Positions 26,569-36,070 of a DNA stretch of 64,000 nucleotides are shown piece by piece. Origin of the DNA: Kerstersia gyiorum (lineage in GTDB: Bacteria > Pseudomonadota > Gammaproteobacteria > Burkholderiales > Burkholderiaceae_B); contig NZ_SGWZ01000006.1 in assembly GCF_004216755.1 (NCBI RefSeq), positions 161,509-225,508 on the forward strand, in the 5' to 3' direction. Each line of letters starts with the position of its first letter. The stretch's first letter is position 1. The position numbers and the translations under genes are program-made. The notes beneath the pieces are model-generated. The model was given only the letters and a program-made list of their open reading frames with translations, was not told where the DNA came from and made no database searches.

Positions 26569-28097
26569 GCGACCTCCCCGTTATCCAGCGCCAGTTCACG
26601 CACCGCATCGGCAAACGCCTGGCCGCGCTGCGGATAGCCCTTGAACATGTCCAGGCTGGCGCACGCTGGCGACAATAGCACCGCGTCGCCGCTCTGCGCC
26701 TGGGCGAATGCGGCGCGCACGGCTTCATCCATCGAGCCGGCATGCAGTGCCTGCACACCCTGCTCGCGCAGCGCTGCATCAATAATGGAAGCATCCTGAC
26801 CGATCAGCACAACCGCACGTGCGCGGCGCGCCACCAGCTGTGCCAGTTCAGTGAAATCCTGGCCCTTGCCCTGGCCGCCCGCGATCAGAACCACAGGTTG
26901 AGACAGCCCGTCGAGCCCTGCCAGCGTGGCACCGACATTGGTGCCCTTGCTGTCGTTGATGAAATCGACGCCGGCAATGTTGCGTACGAAGGCCATGCGG
27001 TGCGGTTCGCCTTCATACAGCCCGGCGGCACGCAACAGCGGCGCCCACGGCAGGCCCAGGCTGCGCGCCAGCAGCAGGGCTGCCTGGACATTGAGGGCAT
27101 TGTGCAGGCCGCGCAGGCGCAGCGCATCCACCGGCATCAGGCGGCTATCGCGGCCGGGCTGGCGTTGCGGCTCGGGCTGCGGCCCTTTGGCTCGGCGCGA
27201 CGAGGCCGGCGCGGGTTCGTCGAAATCCGTGCTCTCGCTGGCAACCAGCCACACGATATCCTGGACCGAAACCAGGCCCATGTCGCCCGCCAGCGAGGGT
27301 TCGCCACGGCCGAAGCTGCGCACGTCGGTACGCGTCAGGCCAGGAACCATGCCGCATACCAGGGCATCCTCGCGGTTGACGATCTTGATGCGGGCCTGCT
27401 CGAAAAGACGCGCCTTGGCTGCCGCATAGGCATCCATGCCGCCATGCCAGTCCAGGTGATCCTGGGTCACGTTGAGGACCACGGCGGCATCGGCCTGCAG
27501 GCTGCGTGTGGTCTCCAACTGGAAACTGGACAGTTCCAGCACCCAGGCCTGCGGCAGCGCATCTTCGTCGAGCGCCTGCGCCAGCGCGCCCAGCGCGGCG
27601 GGACTGATATTACCGGCGGCACGGGCGCTCATGCCCGCCGCTTCCAGCAGATGGCGCGTCAGGGACGTCACCGTTGTCTTGCCATTGGTGCCGGTCACGG
27701 CCAGCAGGCTGGGCGCATAGCCGCGCTCTTCGCGCAGCGCCGCCAGGGCGCGGGCGAACAGTTCGATCTCGCCCACGATTTCCACACCGCGCACGCCAGC
27801 CTCGGCAAGCAGGCCGCTGACTGGCGCCTGGCCCGGCGCCAGTCCGGGGCTCAGCACCAGTTGCTGCACGCCATCGAGCAAGGAGGCAGGCAGCCCCTGG
27901 CCCAGGCAATACTCCACCGCCGCGCCATCCAGCGCGGCGCGCAAGGCCTCCAGGCCCGGCGGCGCTTCCCGCGTATCGGCAATGCGCAACCGCTGGCCCT
28001 GACGGGCCAGCCAGCGCGCTGCCGCCGCACCCGTCTCACCCAGTCCGAGGACCAGGGTGCGGGCGTCTGCCGAAGAGGAAGCTTGCAGGGTATTCAT
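26565..28097 (-). CDS. murD: UDP-MurNAc-L-alanine--D-glutamate ligase
   Basis: This 510-residue Mur ligase adds D-Glu. It has GLGETGAAAARWLARQG at the start, ATP loop VTGTNGKTTVTSLTRHLL, and FINDSKGTNVGATLAGLDG. It is longer than the roughly 440 residues of E. coli MurD because of an insert near residues 282-315 rich in Pro, Ser and Arg (DEPAPASSRRAKGPQPEPQR), a variable linker of no known role. Confidence 0.97.
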   Translation of the reverse strand: MNTLQASSSADARTLVLGLGETGAAAARWLARQGQRLRIADTREAPPGLEALRAALDGAAVEYCLGQGLPASLLDGVQQLVLSPGLAPGQAPVSGLLAEAGVRGVEIVGEIELFARALAALREERGYAPSLLAVTGTNGKTTVTSLTRHLLEAAGMSARAAGNISPAALGALAQALDEDALPQAWVLELSSFQLETTRSLQADAAVVLNVTQDHLDWHGGMDAYAAAKARLFEQARIKIVNREDALVCGMVPGLTRTDVRSFGRGEPSLAGDMGLVSVQDIVWLVASESTDFDEPAPASSRRAKGPQPEPQRQPGRDSRLMPVDALRLRGLHNALNVQAALLLARSLGLPWAPLLRAAGLYEGEPHRMAFVRNIAGVDFINDSKGTNVGATLAGLDGLSQPVVLIAGGQGKGQDFTELAQLVARRARAVVLIGQDASIIDAALREQGVQALHAGSMDEAVRAAFAQAQSGDAVLLSPACASLDMFKGYPQRGQAFADAVRELALDNGEVA

Positions 28098-29266
28098 CGC
28101 AGTTTCAGGGTAGAGAGTCCAACCAGGACCAGCATGATGGTGATGATCCAGAAACGCACGACAACCTGCGTTTCCTTCCAGCCACCAACTTCAAAATGGT
28201 GATGCAGCGGGGCCATGCGCAGCAGGCGCCGCCCCTGGCCGTACTTGCGCTTGGTGTACTTGAACCAGCCCACCTGCAACACGACCGACAGGGTTTCGAC
28301 GACGAAGACGCCGCCCATGATGAACAGCACGATTTCCTGGCGCACCACCACGGCGATTGCGCCCAGCATCCCGCCCAGCGCCAGCGCGCCGACGTCGCCC
28401 ATGAAAACCTGGGCCGGATAGGTGTTGAACCACAGGAATGCCAGGCCCGCCCCGGCCAGCGCGGCACACAGCACCATCAGCTCGCCGGCACCCGGGATAT
28501 ACGGGAACAGCAGATATTTGGAATAGTCGACGCGGCCCACCACATAGGCGAACACGCCCAGCGCCGCTCCGACCATCACGGTCGGCATGATGGCCAGGCC
28601 ATCCAGGCCGTCCGTGAGATTCACTGCATTGCTGGTACCGACGATGACCAGCCAGGTCAGGATGACGAAGCCGAACACGCCCAGCGGATAGCTGACGCTC
28701 TTGAAGAACGGCACGATCAGGTCGGCCTGGTCGGGCAGCGCCATCGTGAAGCCGCTCATGACCCAGGCCTTGAACAGCGGCCAGATTTCCATATTCGCCG
28801 GCACGGACACGGCGAATGCGAGATACACCGCCGCCACGCCGCCGATCAGCGCCTGCCAGAAAAACTTCTGGCGCGCCGGCATGCCTTCGGGATCACGGTG
28901 CACCACCTTGCGATAATCGTCCGCCCAACCGATCCAGCCATAACCGAAGGTAACCAGCAGCACGACCCAGACAAAACGGTTGGCCCAGTCGGCCCAAAGC
29001 AGCGTGCTCACGCCGATGCCGATGAGGATCAGCACGCCGCCCATGGTGGGCGTACCGGTCTTGACCAGGTGAGTTTGGGGGCCGTAGCTGCGCACGGCCT
29101 GCCCGATCTTCATCGCGGTCAGCTTGCGGATGACCGCCGGCCCCGCGAGCAGGCCGATGAACAATGCCGTAGCGGCGGCCAGCACCGCGCGCAGCGTGAT
29201 GTATTCAAACACGCCGAACGCGCGGAAGTGATGGTCGGAAAGCCAGCGCGCCAGTTCAAGCAGCAT
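28094..29266 (-). CDS. mraY: Phospho-N-acetylmuramoyl-pentapeptide-transferase MraY
   Basis: This 390-residue polytopic enzyme transfers phospho-MurNAc-pentapeptide to undecaprenyl phosphate, forming lipid I. Motifs seen are KTGTPTMGGVLIL, the aspartate-rich WIGWADDYRKV, NLTDGLDGLAIMP and MAPLHHHFEVGGWKE. Its N-terminus overlaps the murEF stop by 11 bases. Confidence 0.98.
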   Translation of the reverse strand: MLLELARWLSDHHFRAFGVFEYITLRAVLAAATALFIGLLAGPAVIRKLTAMKIGQAVRSYGPQTHLVKTGTPTMGGVLILIGIGVSTLLWADWANRFVWVVLLVTFGYGWIGWADDYRKVVHRDPEGMPARQKFFWQALIGGVAAVYLAFAVSVPANMEIWPLFKAWVMSGFTMALPDQADLIVPFFKSVSYPLGVFGFVILTWLVIVGTSNAVNLTDGLDGLAIMPTVMVGAALGVFAYVVGRVDYSKYLLFPYIPGAGELMVLCAALAGAGLAFLWFNTYPAQVFMGDVGALALGGMLGAIAVVVRQEIVLFIMGGVFVVETLSVVLQVGWFKYTKRKYGQGRRLLRMAPLHHHFEVGGWKETQVVVRFWIITIMLVLVGLSTLKLR

Positions 29267-32129
29267 GATGCCCGGCCTCCCCGTTATCCCATTCGGCGAC
29301 GCAAGCCGCCACGATTTTTTCCATGTGCATGAAACGCGATCCCTTCACCAGCACCACGGCAGGCTGTGCGGCACGCACTGCCGTCATCGCCGCCTCCGTG
29401 GCATCCACCCAGACTGCACCAGCGCCGAAGGCTGTGACAGCCCGGCGCGACAACTCTCCCATGGCAACCAGTACGTCCACACCCCGGCCGGCGGCATACG
29501 CCCCCACTTCCTCGTGCATGGCCTGGCCCTGATCGCCCACTTCACCCATGTCTCCCAGCACCAGCACCCTGGGGCCTGGCACGCTGGCCAGCACGTCGAT
29601 GGCGGCACGTACCGAATCGGCGTTGGCGTTATAGCTGTCGTCGATCAGCCAGACACCAGCAGCCAGGCGGCGCGCCTGCATGCGGCCTGCCACCGGAGAA
29701 AACGCATGCAGGGCCTGCACGGCGGTATCCACCGGCACGCCGACCGCCAGCGTGCAGGCCAGCGCTGCCAGAGCGTTACGCAGGTTGTGCAGGCCGGGAA
29801 CGGCGGTGGCCAGCGCCAACGCCGCGCCCTCCGGCAGGCGCACCGTGGCTTCGACGCCAGCCGGCGTGAGCTGCGGCGCGCAGGCAAGGATTTCCGCCGC
29901 GCCGGACAAGGCAAAGCGCAGCTTGCGGCGTGCGCCCGACAGGCGCTCCCAGACGGCGGCATGCGCATCGTCGGCCGGATAAACGGCAATGCCGTTCTGC
30001 GGCAGGGCTGCCAGCACGGCGCCATTTTCTTCCGCCACGGCCGCGACCGACTTCATGAATTCCTGGTGTTCGCGTTGCGCGTTGTTGACCAGCGCCACGG
30101 TCGGCTGGGCCATGGCCGCCAGCACGGCGATTTCGCCAGGATGGTTCATACCCAGCTCGACGACGGCGGCACGGTGGCCGGCACGCAGGCGCAGCAGCGT
30201 CATGGGCACGCCCAGCTCGTTATTCAGGTTGCCACGCGTGGCCAGCCGGGCCGGTTCGCCCACCCAGGCCGCCAGGACGGCAGCAATCATTTCCTTGGTG
30301 GTGGTCTTGCCATTGCTGCCGGTCACGGCAATCACGGGCAGGTCAAAGCGGCGCCGCCAGGCCGTGGCCAGGCGGGCCAGCGCAGCGCGGCCATCCCCCA
30401 GCACGAACTGCGGCAGCGCGACGTCCGCCACCGGATGCGCCACCAGCGCAGCGGCGGCACCCGCCGCCTCGGCCTGCGCCACGAAAGCGTGACCATCGGC
30501 ACGTTCGCCAGCCAGCGCCACGAAAACTTCACCGGCCGCCAGCTTGCGGGCATCTATCGCCGCATCGCGGCCTGTTCCCCACCACAACGCCAGCCGCGCC
30601 CATTCCCTGTCATCGAAGACATGGCGCAGGCCCTGGATTTCCTGGTAGGTTTCATGGCCCTTGCCTGCCAGCAGCAGGACATCCGCCGGCGCGCTGCTCC
30701 AAATGGCATGCAGAATGGCTTCGGCGCGATCCGCCAGCACTTCCACCTGGCGATCTGCCGGCACACCGGCCAGGATCTGCTCGATGATGGCCTCAGGCGA
30801 TTCGCTGCGCGGGTTGTCGCTGGTCACGATGACCCGATCTGCCGCCAGCGCGGCCTGCGCCATCAACGGCCGCTTGCCGGGATCGCGATCGCCGCCGCAG
30901 CCGAACAGGCACAGCAGGCGGCCGCCACGGCGTTGCGCCAAGGGCGCCAGCGCCTGCACCGTACGCGCCAGCGCATCCGGCGTGTGGGCGTAATCAACAA
31001 CCACCAGGGGTTGCTGGTCCGCAGCCAGTCCGGGCGCCTGTACCCGCTCCAGGCGGCCGGGCACCGGCGCCAGGCGTTCCAGCTGTGCGGCGCTGGCGGC
31101 CAGGTCCAGCCCCAGCGCACGCAGCACGCCCGCCACCAGCAGCATGTTCTCTATATTGTGTTCACCCAGCAACTGGCTGGCGACAGCTGCCTGCGCCGAC
31201 GCCTGGCCGGCACGGCGCTCTTCCAGCGCGAACGCCAGGCCGTCACCGGACGGCTGCGCCGCAGACATGGCCGCTGCCAGCCTGGCTGGGCGGTCGGCGT
31301 CTGCGGCATGGCCAGCGAGCGCGTAAGTCCAGACGTCCAGCCCGGCAGGCAGGCGGCCGCAGGCCGCCCGGCCAGCCGCATCATCCAGATTGATGACCGC
31401 AGCCTGCAGGCCCGGAAAACGGAACAGGGCTTCCTTGGCCGCTGCGTAGGCGTCCATGGAACCGTGATAATCCAGGTGATCGCGGCTCAGGTTGGTCCAG
31501 CCGGCGACACGCACCTGCACCTGGCTCATCCGGCCCTGCTCGATGCCGATGGAAGAGGCTTCCATGGCAACTGCCTGAGCACCGGCCGCACGTTGCGCGG
31601 CCAGGGAGCGGTGCACGCTGACGACGTCAGGCGTGGTCAGGCTGCCGGCTTCGCTGCTGCCATCCGGCCAGCGTATGCCCAACGTGCCGAGCACGCCGCA
31701 GGGCATGCCGGCGCCATTGAGCGCATCGGCGATCCAGTAGGCGCAGGACGTCTTGCCATTGGTTCCGGTTACGGCCACCACGGCCAGCGCTTGCGAGGGC
31801 CGGCCATACCATTCGTGCGCCAGCTCGCCCAACAGGCCTTTCAGGCCAGGCACGCAGGCCAGCCGGGACACGTCCAGACCGGCCACGGGCTGCCAGGGCT
31901 CGCCCGCATGGCGTGTCGCCGTGTCGGCCAGCACCAGGGCGCCCGCCGCCAATGCGGCGGCAATATGGTCACGGCCGTCGCCGCGCACACCCGGCACGGC
32001 CAGGAAGACATCGCCTCGGCGCAAGCGCCGGGAATCCAGGTGCAGATCCGCCTGGGCCGCGACCTTGGCCCGCAGCCAGCCAAGAATGTTGTCGATACCC
32101 TGCAAGCTCATGACATTCGCCTGGCTCAT
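29256..32129 (-). CDS. murE/murF: Bifunctional MurE-MurF ligase fusion
   Basis: A single 957-residue protein carries two Mur ligases. The MurE half (about 1-513) has GDVFLAVPGVRGDG, ATP loop TGTNGKTS (121-128) and DNPR (438-441), the motif that selects meso-diaminopimelate. The MurF half (about 514-957) has its own ATP loop TGSNGKTT (603-610), NNELGVPMTLLRLR and DDSYNANADSVRAAI. It adds meso-DAP and then D-Ala-D-Ala to the stem peptide. No stop separates the halves. The ATG at 32129 overlaps the ftsI stop; the longer open frame to 32201 is not used. Such fusions are known in Alcaligenaceae. Confidence 0.96.
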   Translation of the reverse strand: MSQANVMSLQGIDNILGWLRAKVAAQADLHLDSRRLRRGDVFLAVPGVRGDGRDHIAAALAAGALVLADTATRHAGEPWQPVAGLDVSRLACVPGLKGLLGELAHEWYGRPSQALAVVAVTGTNGKTSCAYWIADALNGAGMPCGVLGTLGIRWPDGSSEAGSLTTPDVVSVHRSLAAQRAAGAQAVAMEASSIGIEQGRMSQVQVRVAGWTNLSRDHLDYHGSMDAYAAAKEALFRFPGLQAAVINLDDAAGRAACGRLPAGLDVWTYALAGHAADADRPARLAAAMSAAQPSGDGLAFALEERRAGQASAQAAVASQLLGEHNIENMLLVAGVLRALGLDLAASAAQLERLAPVPGRLERVQAPGLAADQQPLVVVDYAHTPDALARTVQALAPLAQRRGGRLLCLFGCGGDRDPGKRPLMAQAALAADRVIVTSDNPRSESPEAIIEQILAGVPADRQVEVLADRAEAILHAIWSSAPADVLLLAGKGHETYQEIQGLRHVFDDREWARLALWWGTGRDAAIDARKLAAGEVFVALAGERADGHAFVAQAEAAGAAAALVAHPVADVALPQFVLGDGRAALARLATAWRRRFDLPVIAVTGSNGKTTTKEMIAAVLAAWVGEPARLATRGNLNNELGVPMTLLRLRAGHRAAVVELGMNHPGEIAVLAAMAQPTVALVNNAQREHQEFMKSVAAVAEENGAVLAALPQNGIAVYPADDAHAAVWERLSGARRKLRFALSGAAEILACAPQLTPAGVEATVRLPEGAALALATAVPGLHNLRNALAALACTLAVGVPVDTAVQALHAFSPVAGRMQARRLAAGVWLIDDSYNANADSVRAAIDVLASVPGPRVLVLGDMGEVGDQGQAMHEEVGAYAAGRGVDVLVAMGELSRRAVTAFGAGAVWVDATEAAMTAVRAAQPAVVLVKGSRFMHMEKIVAACVAEWDNGEAGHHAA

Positions 32130-33853
32130 CGCGCGCCTCCTGCTGCTGCCACCGGTCCGTCCACAGGGGCATCCGGCCGCACGCCCAGCAGACGCAGGCA
32201 ATGGCCCATGATGGTGGAAAACACCGGTGCGGCCACGCGGCCGCCGTAATAAGCGCCAGCGCCGGGCTCGTCGATACTGACGGCCACGACCAGGCGCGGA
32301 TCGGAAGCCGGCGCGAAACCGACGAAGGAACTGCGGAAATGCTTGGTGCTGTACTTGCCGTCGACGATTTTGCGGGCGGTGCCGCTCTTGCCTGCCACGC
32401 GGTAGCCGTCGACCCGCGCCCGCCGGGCGCCGTCTTCGCCTGCAGCAGCTTCCAGCATGCTGCGCACGCTGCGGGCCGTTTCAGGCGTATAAATCTGCGT
32501 ACCGGTGACGGCTTCGTCGCGTTGCAGCAGCGACAGCGGCACGACGTCACCATCGCGCGCAAACACCGCGAACGCTCGGGCTACCTGCATCAGCGACACC
32601 GACAGGCCATAGCCGTAGGACATGGTGGCCTTCTCGATCAGGCGCCAGCGCTCCCAGGGGCGCAGACTGCCTGCCGCCACGCCGGGGAAGCCGATCTTGG
32701 GCGCCTGGCCAAAGCCCAGTTCCGTGAACTTGCTCCACATTTCCTGGGCCGACAGTTTCTCCGAGATCAGCGTCATGCCGATGTTGCTGGAGCGGCGCAG
32801 AATATCGGCCGGCGTGATGACGCCGTTGCGGCTCACGTCGCTGATGGTGCGGCCCTGGTAGACCAGGCGGCCATTGCCGGTATCAAAGGTGCTGCTGGTG
32901 CTGATGCGTTTGAGATCCAGCGCCAGCGCCACGGTGAACGGCTTCATGATGGAGCCGGGCTCGAAGGTATCGGTCACGGCCCGGTTGCGCAGCATGTCGC
33001 CGCGCAGCCCGGTCCGGTCGTTGGGGTCGTAGGATGGCAGGTTCACCAGCGCCAGCACTTCGCCGGTGCGCACGTCCAGCACGACGGCGGCCGCGCCCTT
33101 GGCCTTGTTTTCTTCCATGGCATCCTGCAGCGCCTTGTAAACGGCGAATTGCAGGCGCATGTCGATGGACAGGCGAATATCCTGGCCATCAATCGGCGGG
33201 TGGATGTCGCGTACGTCTTCGATGACGCGCCCCAGGCGGTCACGGATGACGCGCCGGCTACCGTCCTTGCCCGACAGCATGGATTCGAACGCCAGCTCGA
33301 CGCCTTCCTGGCCTCGGCCGTCCAGATTGGTGAAGCCCACCAGATGGGCCGCCACGTCGCGCTCCGGATAGTAGCGACGCATTTCCGGCTGCAGGGACAC
33401 GCCAGGCACCTTCAGCGCCTGGACCTGTTCGGCCACATCCATGGGCACCTGGCGCTTCAGGTAAACGAAATTGCGGCTGGTATCGCTCAGGCGCGCACTG
33501 ATGTCCGTGGCATTCATTTCCAGCAGGCTGGCCAGTTGCGCCAGGCTCTCGGGCGACGCCCCGGCCGCGTCCTCTGGAATGGCCCAGATGGCGCGCGCCG
33601 GTACGCTGGACGCCAGCACCTCGCCATGCCGGTCCGTCACTTTGCCGCGCACCGCAGGCAGCGTCAGCGTGCGCTCGTAGCGGCGCTCGCCCTGCTGCTG
33701 CAGGAATTCGGTCGACAGGCCCTGCAGGAACAAGGCCCGCCCGGCCAGAACGGCGAAGCCCAGAAACAGGAGGATAAAAACGAGCCGAGCCCGCCACAGG
33801 GGCAGGCTGCTCTTGAGTACCGGATTATTGAAAAAGGGAGCGCGCCGCATCAT
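32126..33853 (-). CDS. ftsI: Peptidoglycan D,D-transpeptidase FtsI (PBP3)
   Basis: This 575-residue septal transpeptidase has an N-terminal membrane anchor (about 22-44), a pedestal domain and a penicillin-binding domain with Ser301-x-x-Lys304 (EPGSIMKPF), SSN (355-357) and KSGT (489-492). It cross-links septal peptidoglycan with FtsW. It overlaps ftsL and murEF by four bases. Confidence 0.98.
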   Translation of the reverse strand: MMRRAPFFNNPVLKSSLPLWRARLVFILLFLGFAVLAGRALFLQGLSTEFLQQQGERRYERTLTLPAVRGKVTDRHGEVLASSVPARAIWAIPEDAAGASPESLAQLASLLEMNATDISARLSDTSRNFVYLKRQVPMDVAEQVQALKVPGVSLQPEMRRYYPERDVAAHLVGFTNLDGRGQEGVELAFESMLSGKDGSRRVIRDRLGRVIEDVRDIHPPIDGQDIRLSIDMRLQFAVYKALQDAMEENKAKGAAAVVLDVRTGEVLALVNLPSYDPNDRTGLRGDMLRNRAVTDTFEPGSIMKPFTVALALDLKRISTSSTFDTGNGRLVYQGRTISDVSRNGVITPADILRRSSNIGMTLISEKLSAQEMWSKFTELGFGQAPKIGFPGVAAGSLRPWERWRLIEKATMSYGYGLSVSLMQVARAFAVFARDGDVVPLSLLQRDEAVTGTQIYTPETARSVRSMLEAAAGEDGARRARVDGYRVAGKSGTARKIVDGKYSTKHFRSSFVGFAPASDPRLVVAVSIDEPGAGAYYGGRVAAPVFSTIMGHCLRLLGVRPDAPVDGPVAAAGGAR

Positions 33854-34137
33854 GAGCCCCCTGGTTGCGCTGCAGCGGGGGCATTGAAATACAACGCCCG
33901 CTGGGGGTCCACCGGTACCATCTGCAGTTCGTTGACTGCAACATCATCCACCCTGGCATTGCGCGCCAGCCCGGCACGCTCCAGTTGCAAACGGCGCCAC
34001 TCCAGGTCCAGATCGTTGGCCTGGGCGCGTGCGCGTTCCAGTTCGATGAACGCCCGCCGCCCCTGGTACTGGCTGGTCACCAGGGAAGCGGCCGAGAGCA
34101 TGAGCAACAAGCCCAGGACGAACAGGACGCGAGTCAT
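33850..34137 (-). CDS. ftsL: Cell division protein FtsL
   Basis: This 95-residue bitopic protein has a single N-terminal helix (VLFVLGLLLMLSAASLVT) followed by a periplasmic coiled coil (RRAFIELERARAQANDLDLE). It forms the FtsQLB complex. Sequence conservation of FtsL is low, but size, topology and position between rsmH and ftsI make the call safe. It overlaps both neighbours by ATGA. Confidence 0.95.
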   Translation of the reverse strand: MTRVLFVLGLLLMLSAASLVTSQYQGRRAFIELERARAQANDLDLEWRRLQLERAGLARNARVDDVAVNELQMVPVDPQRALYFNAPAAAQPGGS

Positions 34138-35168
34138 CGCCGCTTACCTCGCCCACGGGCAGCCGCCGGCCGGCCCGCCAGGGGAGTCGGCTGCACCGGC
34201 GCCGCCTCGGCGCGCCAGGGTGCATCGGTGCGCTCGGCCACGCGCAACACGGCGGAACGCGCGCGTGCATTGCCCGCGACTTCCGCATCGTCGGGCTTGA
34301 TGCGGCCGATCGCCCGCATCACGGGACGCGGCAACTCACTCTCGCGCAAAGGCAAGCGCGCCAGCGCCGGATCCAATTGTCCGGCGGCGGCGATACTCTG
34401 CTTGACCATGCGGTCTTCGAGCGAGTGAAAACTGATCACAGCCAGCCTCCCACCGGTTGCCAACAGGCCTACAACTGCCTGGAGGGTGTGCGCGAGCTCT
34501 TCGAGCTCCCGATTGATGTGAATCCGTACAGCTTGAAAGGTACGGGTGGCCGGATGCTGGCCTTTTTCACGGGTGCGGACGACGCCGGCGACAAGCTCGG
34601 CGAGCTCGCGTGTGCTGAGTATCGGCCGTACTTCGCGGCGCGCTGCAACCGCTTTTGCAATCTGAAAAGCAAACCGTTCTTCGCCATAGCCTGCTATGAC
34701 CTCCCGCATCTCATCCACGCTGGCCTCGGCCAGCCACTGCGCGGCGGTCAAGCCGCGCGACGTGTCCATCCTCATGTCCAGCGGGCCATCCCGCATGAAC
34801 GAAAAACCGCGCTCGGCGTCGTCGATCTGCGGCGAGGAAACCCCCAGATCAAGCATGACGCCGTCCACCTGGGCGATGCCCAACTCTGCCAACGCATCCG
34901 GCATAGTGGCGAAACCGTCGTGCACCACCGTGACGCGCGGGTCGGCCGCTGCCAATTCACGCGCAACGGCAATGGCCTGGGGGTCCTTGTCGAACACCAC
35001 CAGGCGCGCATCGCCATCCAGCCGCGACAACAATTCACGGCTATGCCCGCCCCGGCCGAAAGTGCCATCGACAAACACACCGCTGCGGCGTGGCTGGCCC
35101 GCGCCATCCACTGGCAACAGCGCCTCCACCGTCGGCGTCAGCAAGACGGACCGATGTTCGAACTCCAT
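34134..35168 (-). CDS. rsmH: 16S rRNA m4C1402 methyltransferase RsmH
   Basis: This 344-residue SAM-dependent methyltransferase (formerly MraW) modifies C1402 of 16S rRNA. It begins FEHRSVLLTPTVEALLP, with SAM motif FVDGTFGRGGHSRELLSRL, then MLDLGVSSPQIDDAERGFSF and VISFHSLEDRMVKQ. A short arginine-rich tail ends GRGKRR. It starts 9 bp after mraZ. Confidence 0.97.
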   Translation of the reverse strand: MEFEHRSVLLTPTVEALLPVDGAGQPRRSGVFVDGTFGRGGHSRELLSRLDGDARLVVFDKDPQAIAVARELAAADPRVTVVHDGFATMPDALAELGIAQVDGVMLDLGVSSPQIDDAERGFSFMRDGPLDMRMDTSRGLTAAQWLAEASVDEMREVIAGYGEERFAFQIAKAVAARREVRPILSTRELAELVAGVVRTREKGQHPATRTFQAVRIHINRELEELAHTLQAVVGLLATGGRLAVISFHSLEDRMVKQSIAAAGQLDPALARLPLRESELPRPVMRAIGRIKPDDAEVAGNARARSAVLRVAERTDAPWRAEAAPVQPTPLAGRPAAARGRGKRR

Positions 35169-35177
35169 ACCGCCCCG

Positions 35178-35606
35178 TCAGAAAGAAAACTGGTTCAAAA
35201 CGTCCGCCATGCCCTGCTGCAGATCCTGCGCCTCCTTGGCGGCCAGCAACTGCGTATCCCACAACTCGAAATGGGTACCCAGACCCATCAGCATGACCTC
35301 TTTGACCAGTCCGGCCGCTTGCCGCAACTCCGGCGCCACCAGCACTCGGCCCGCGCTGTCGAGCTCGACATCCTGGGCGTTGCCCAGCAGCAAGCGTTGC
35401 AGCGGCCTGGCATTCATGGGGAAACGCACGATCTGTTCGCGCTTCTTTTCCCACTCCGGGCGGGGGTAGACCAGCAAGCAGCCATCAGGGTGGCGCGTCA
35501 GGGTCAAACGCCCTTCCGCCTGGGCCATCAGGGCGTCACGATGCCGGGCCGGAATTGTCATCCGCCCCTTGGCATCCAGCGTGAGTGCGCTGCTTCCCTG
35601 AAACAC
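35178..35606 (-). CDS. mraZ: Division/cell-wall cluster repressor MraZ
   Basis: This 142-residue protein has two SpoVT-AbrB-like halves: FQGSSALTLDAKGRMTIPAR and VELDSAGRVLVAPELR. It forms rings and binds repeats in its own promoter. I chose the GTG at 35606, giving the family's usual VFQGSS start and length; another GTG at 35630 is in frame. Repeats resembling MraZ boxes lie immediately upstream. It is the first gene of the cluster. Confidence 0.93.
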   Translation of the reverse strand: MFQGSSALTLDAKGRMTIPARHRDALMAQAEGRLTLTRHPDGCLLVYPRPEWEKKREQIVRFPMNARPLQRLLLGNAQDVELDSAGRVLVAPELRQAAGLVKEVMLMGLGTHFELWDTQLLAAKEAQDLQQGMADVLNQFSF

Positions 35607-35610
35607 CCCT

Positions 35611-35677
35611 TTTCCCCCACCAATAAACACAAAAACCTACTTTCCCCCACTTTAAGAGATCGATATAAGGCGGTCAA
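35611..35677 (-). promoter_or_regulatory. mraZ promoter and candidate MraZ boxes
   Basis: Reading the minus strand, TTGACC (35677-35672) and TAAAGT (35654-35649) are 17 bp apart, a plausible -35/-10. Two copies of GTGGGGGAAA (35650-35641 and 35620-35611) are spaced 30 bp, three helical turns. The first overlaps the -10 and is continued by TAGGT after five bases, resembling the TGGGN-N5-TGGGN boxes known for MraZ. The second sits in the ribosome-binding region. Confidence 0.55.
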
Positions 35678-36070
35678 GTCGGAATCCCGGTTTTTTTCAA
35701 TCACAACAAGGACTTAGGATTGACATATTCTCTTACAATAGAAAATATGCTTCAAAATCAGAAAGTTAACCGGTGATATAAAAGCCAGGTGTGAACATCG
35801 GGAGGAAATGGAGGGCGCCGGGCATCTGTAAGACAATGCAAATGCCGCCAGACATTAAGAAAATGTGTCACGCCCACACTTGTTACAGGAGCAGTCGGTT
35901 TGCTGGGATGAAATGGTGATTTTGCGTGGCGGGCGCAGGAGAATTCCCACCCTGCCCTGGCTGCGATCCGGGCCGCCCCACCGGCAACATGGCCGGTGTC
36001 GCTGGCGGCCGGGCGCGGCCGGACACCGCATGGCCGCCAGGGCCATGGCGCGGAATCACGGGAAATCGGT
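35678..36070. other. Intergenic region between mraZ and rnpB, no gene seen
   Basis: The part next to mraZ (about 35690-35770 and 35810-35890) is visibly A+T-rich compared with its surroundings, as expected for promoter DNA. A large hairpin is formed by CGGTGTC (35994-36000) and GACACCG (36022-36028) around a GC-rich core. It may be the 3' processing or termination structure for rnpB, although no T-run follows. Open frames crossing this part lack recognisable protein features. Confidence 0.5.

Noticed and set aside
29265..32249. 994-codon plus-strand frame opposite murEF
   Set aside because: It is a shadow of the fused ligase gene, with no domain pattern and low-complexity Arg/Gln/His content.
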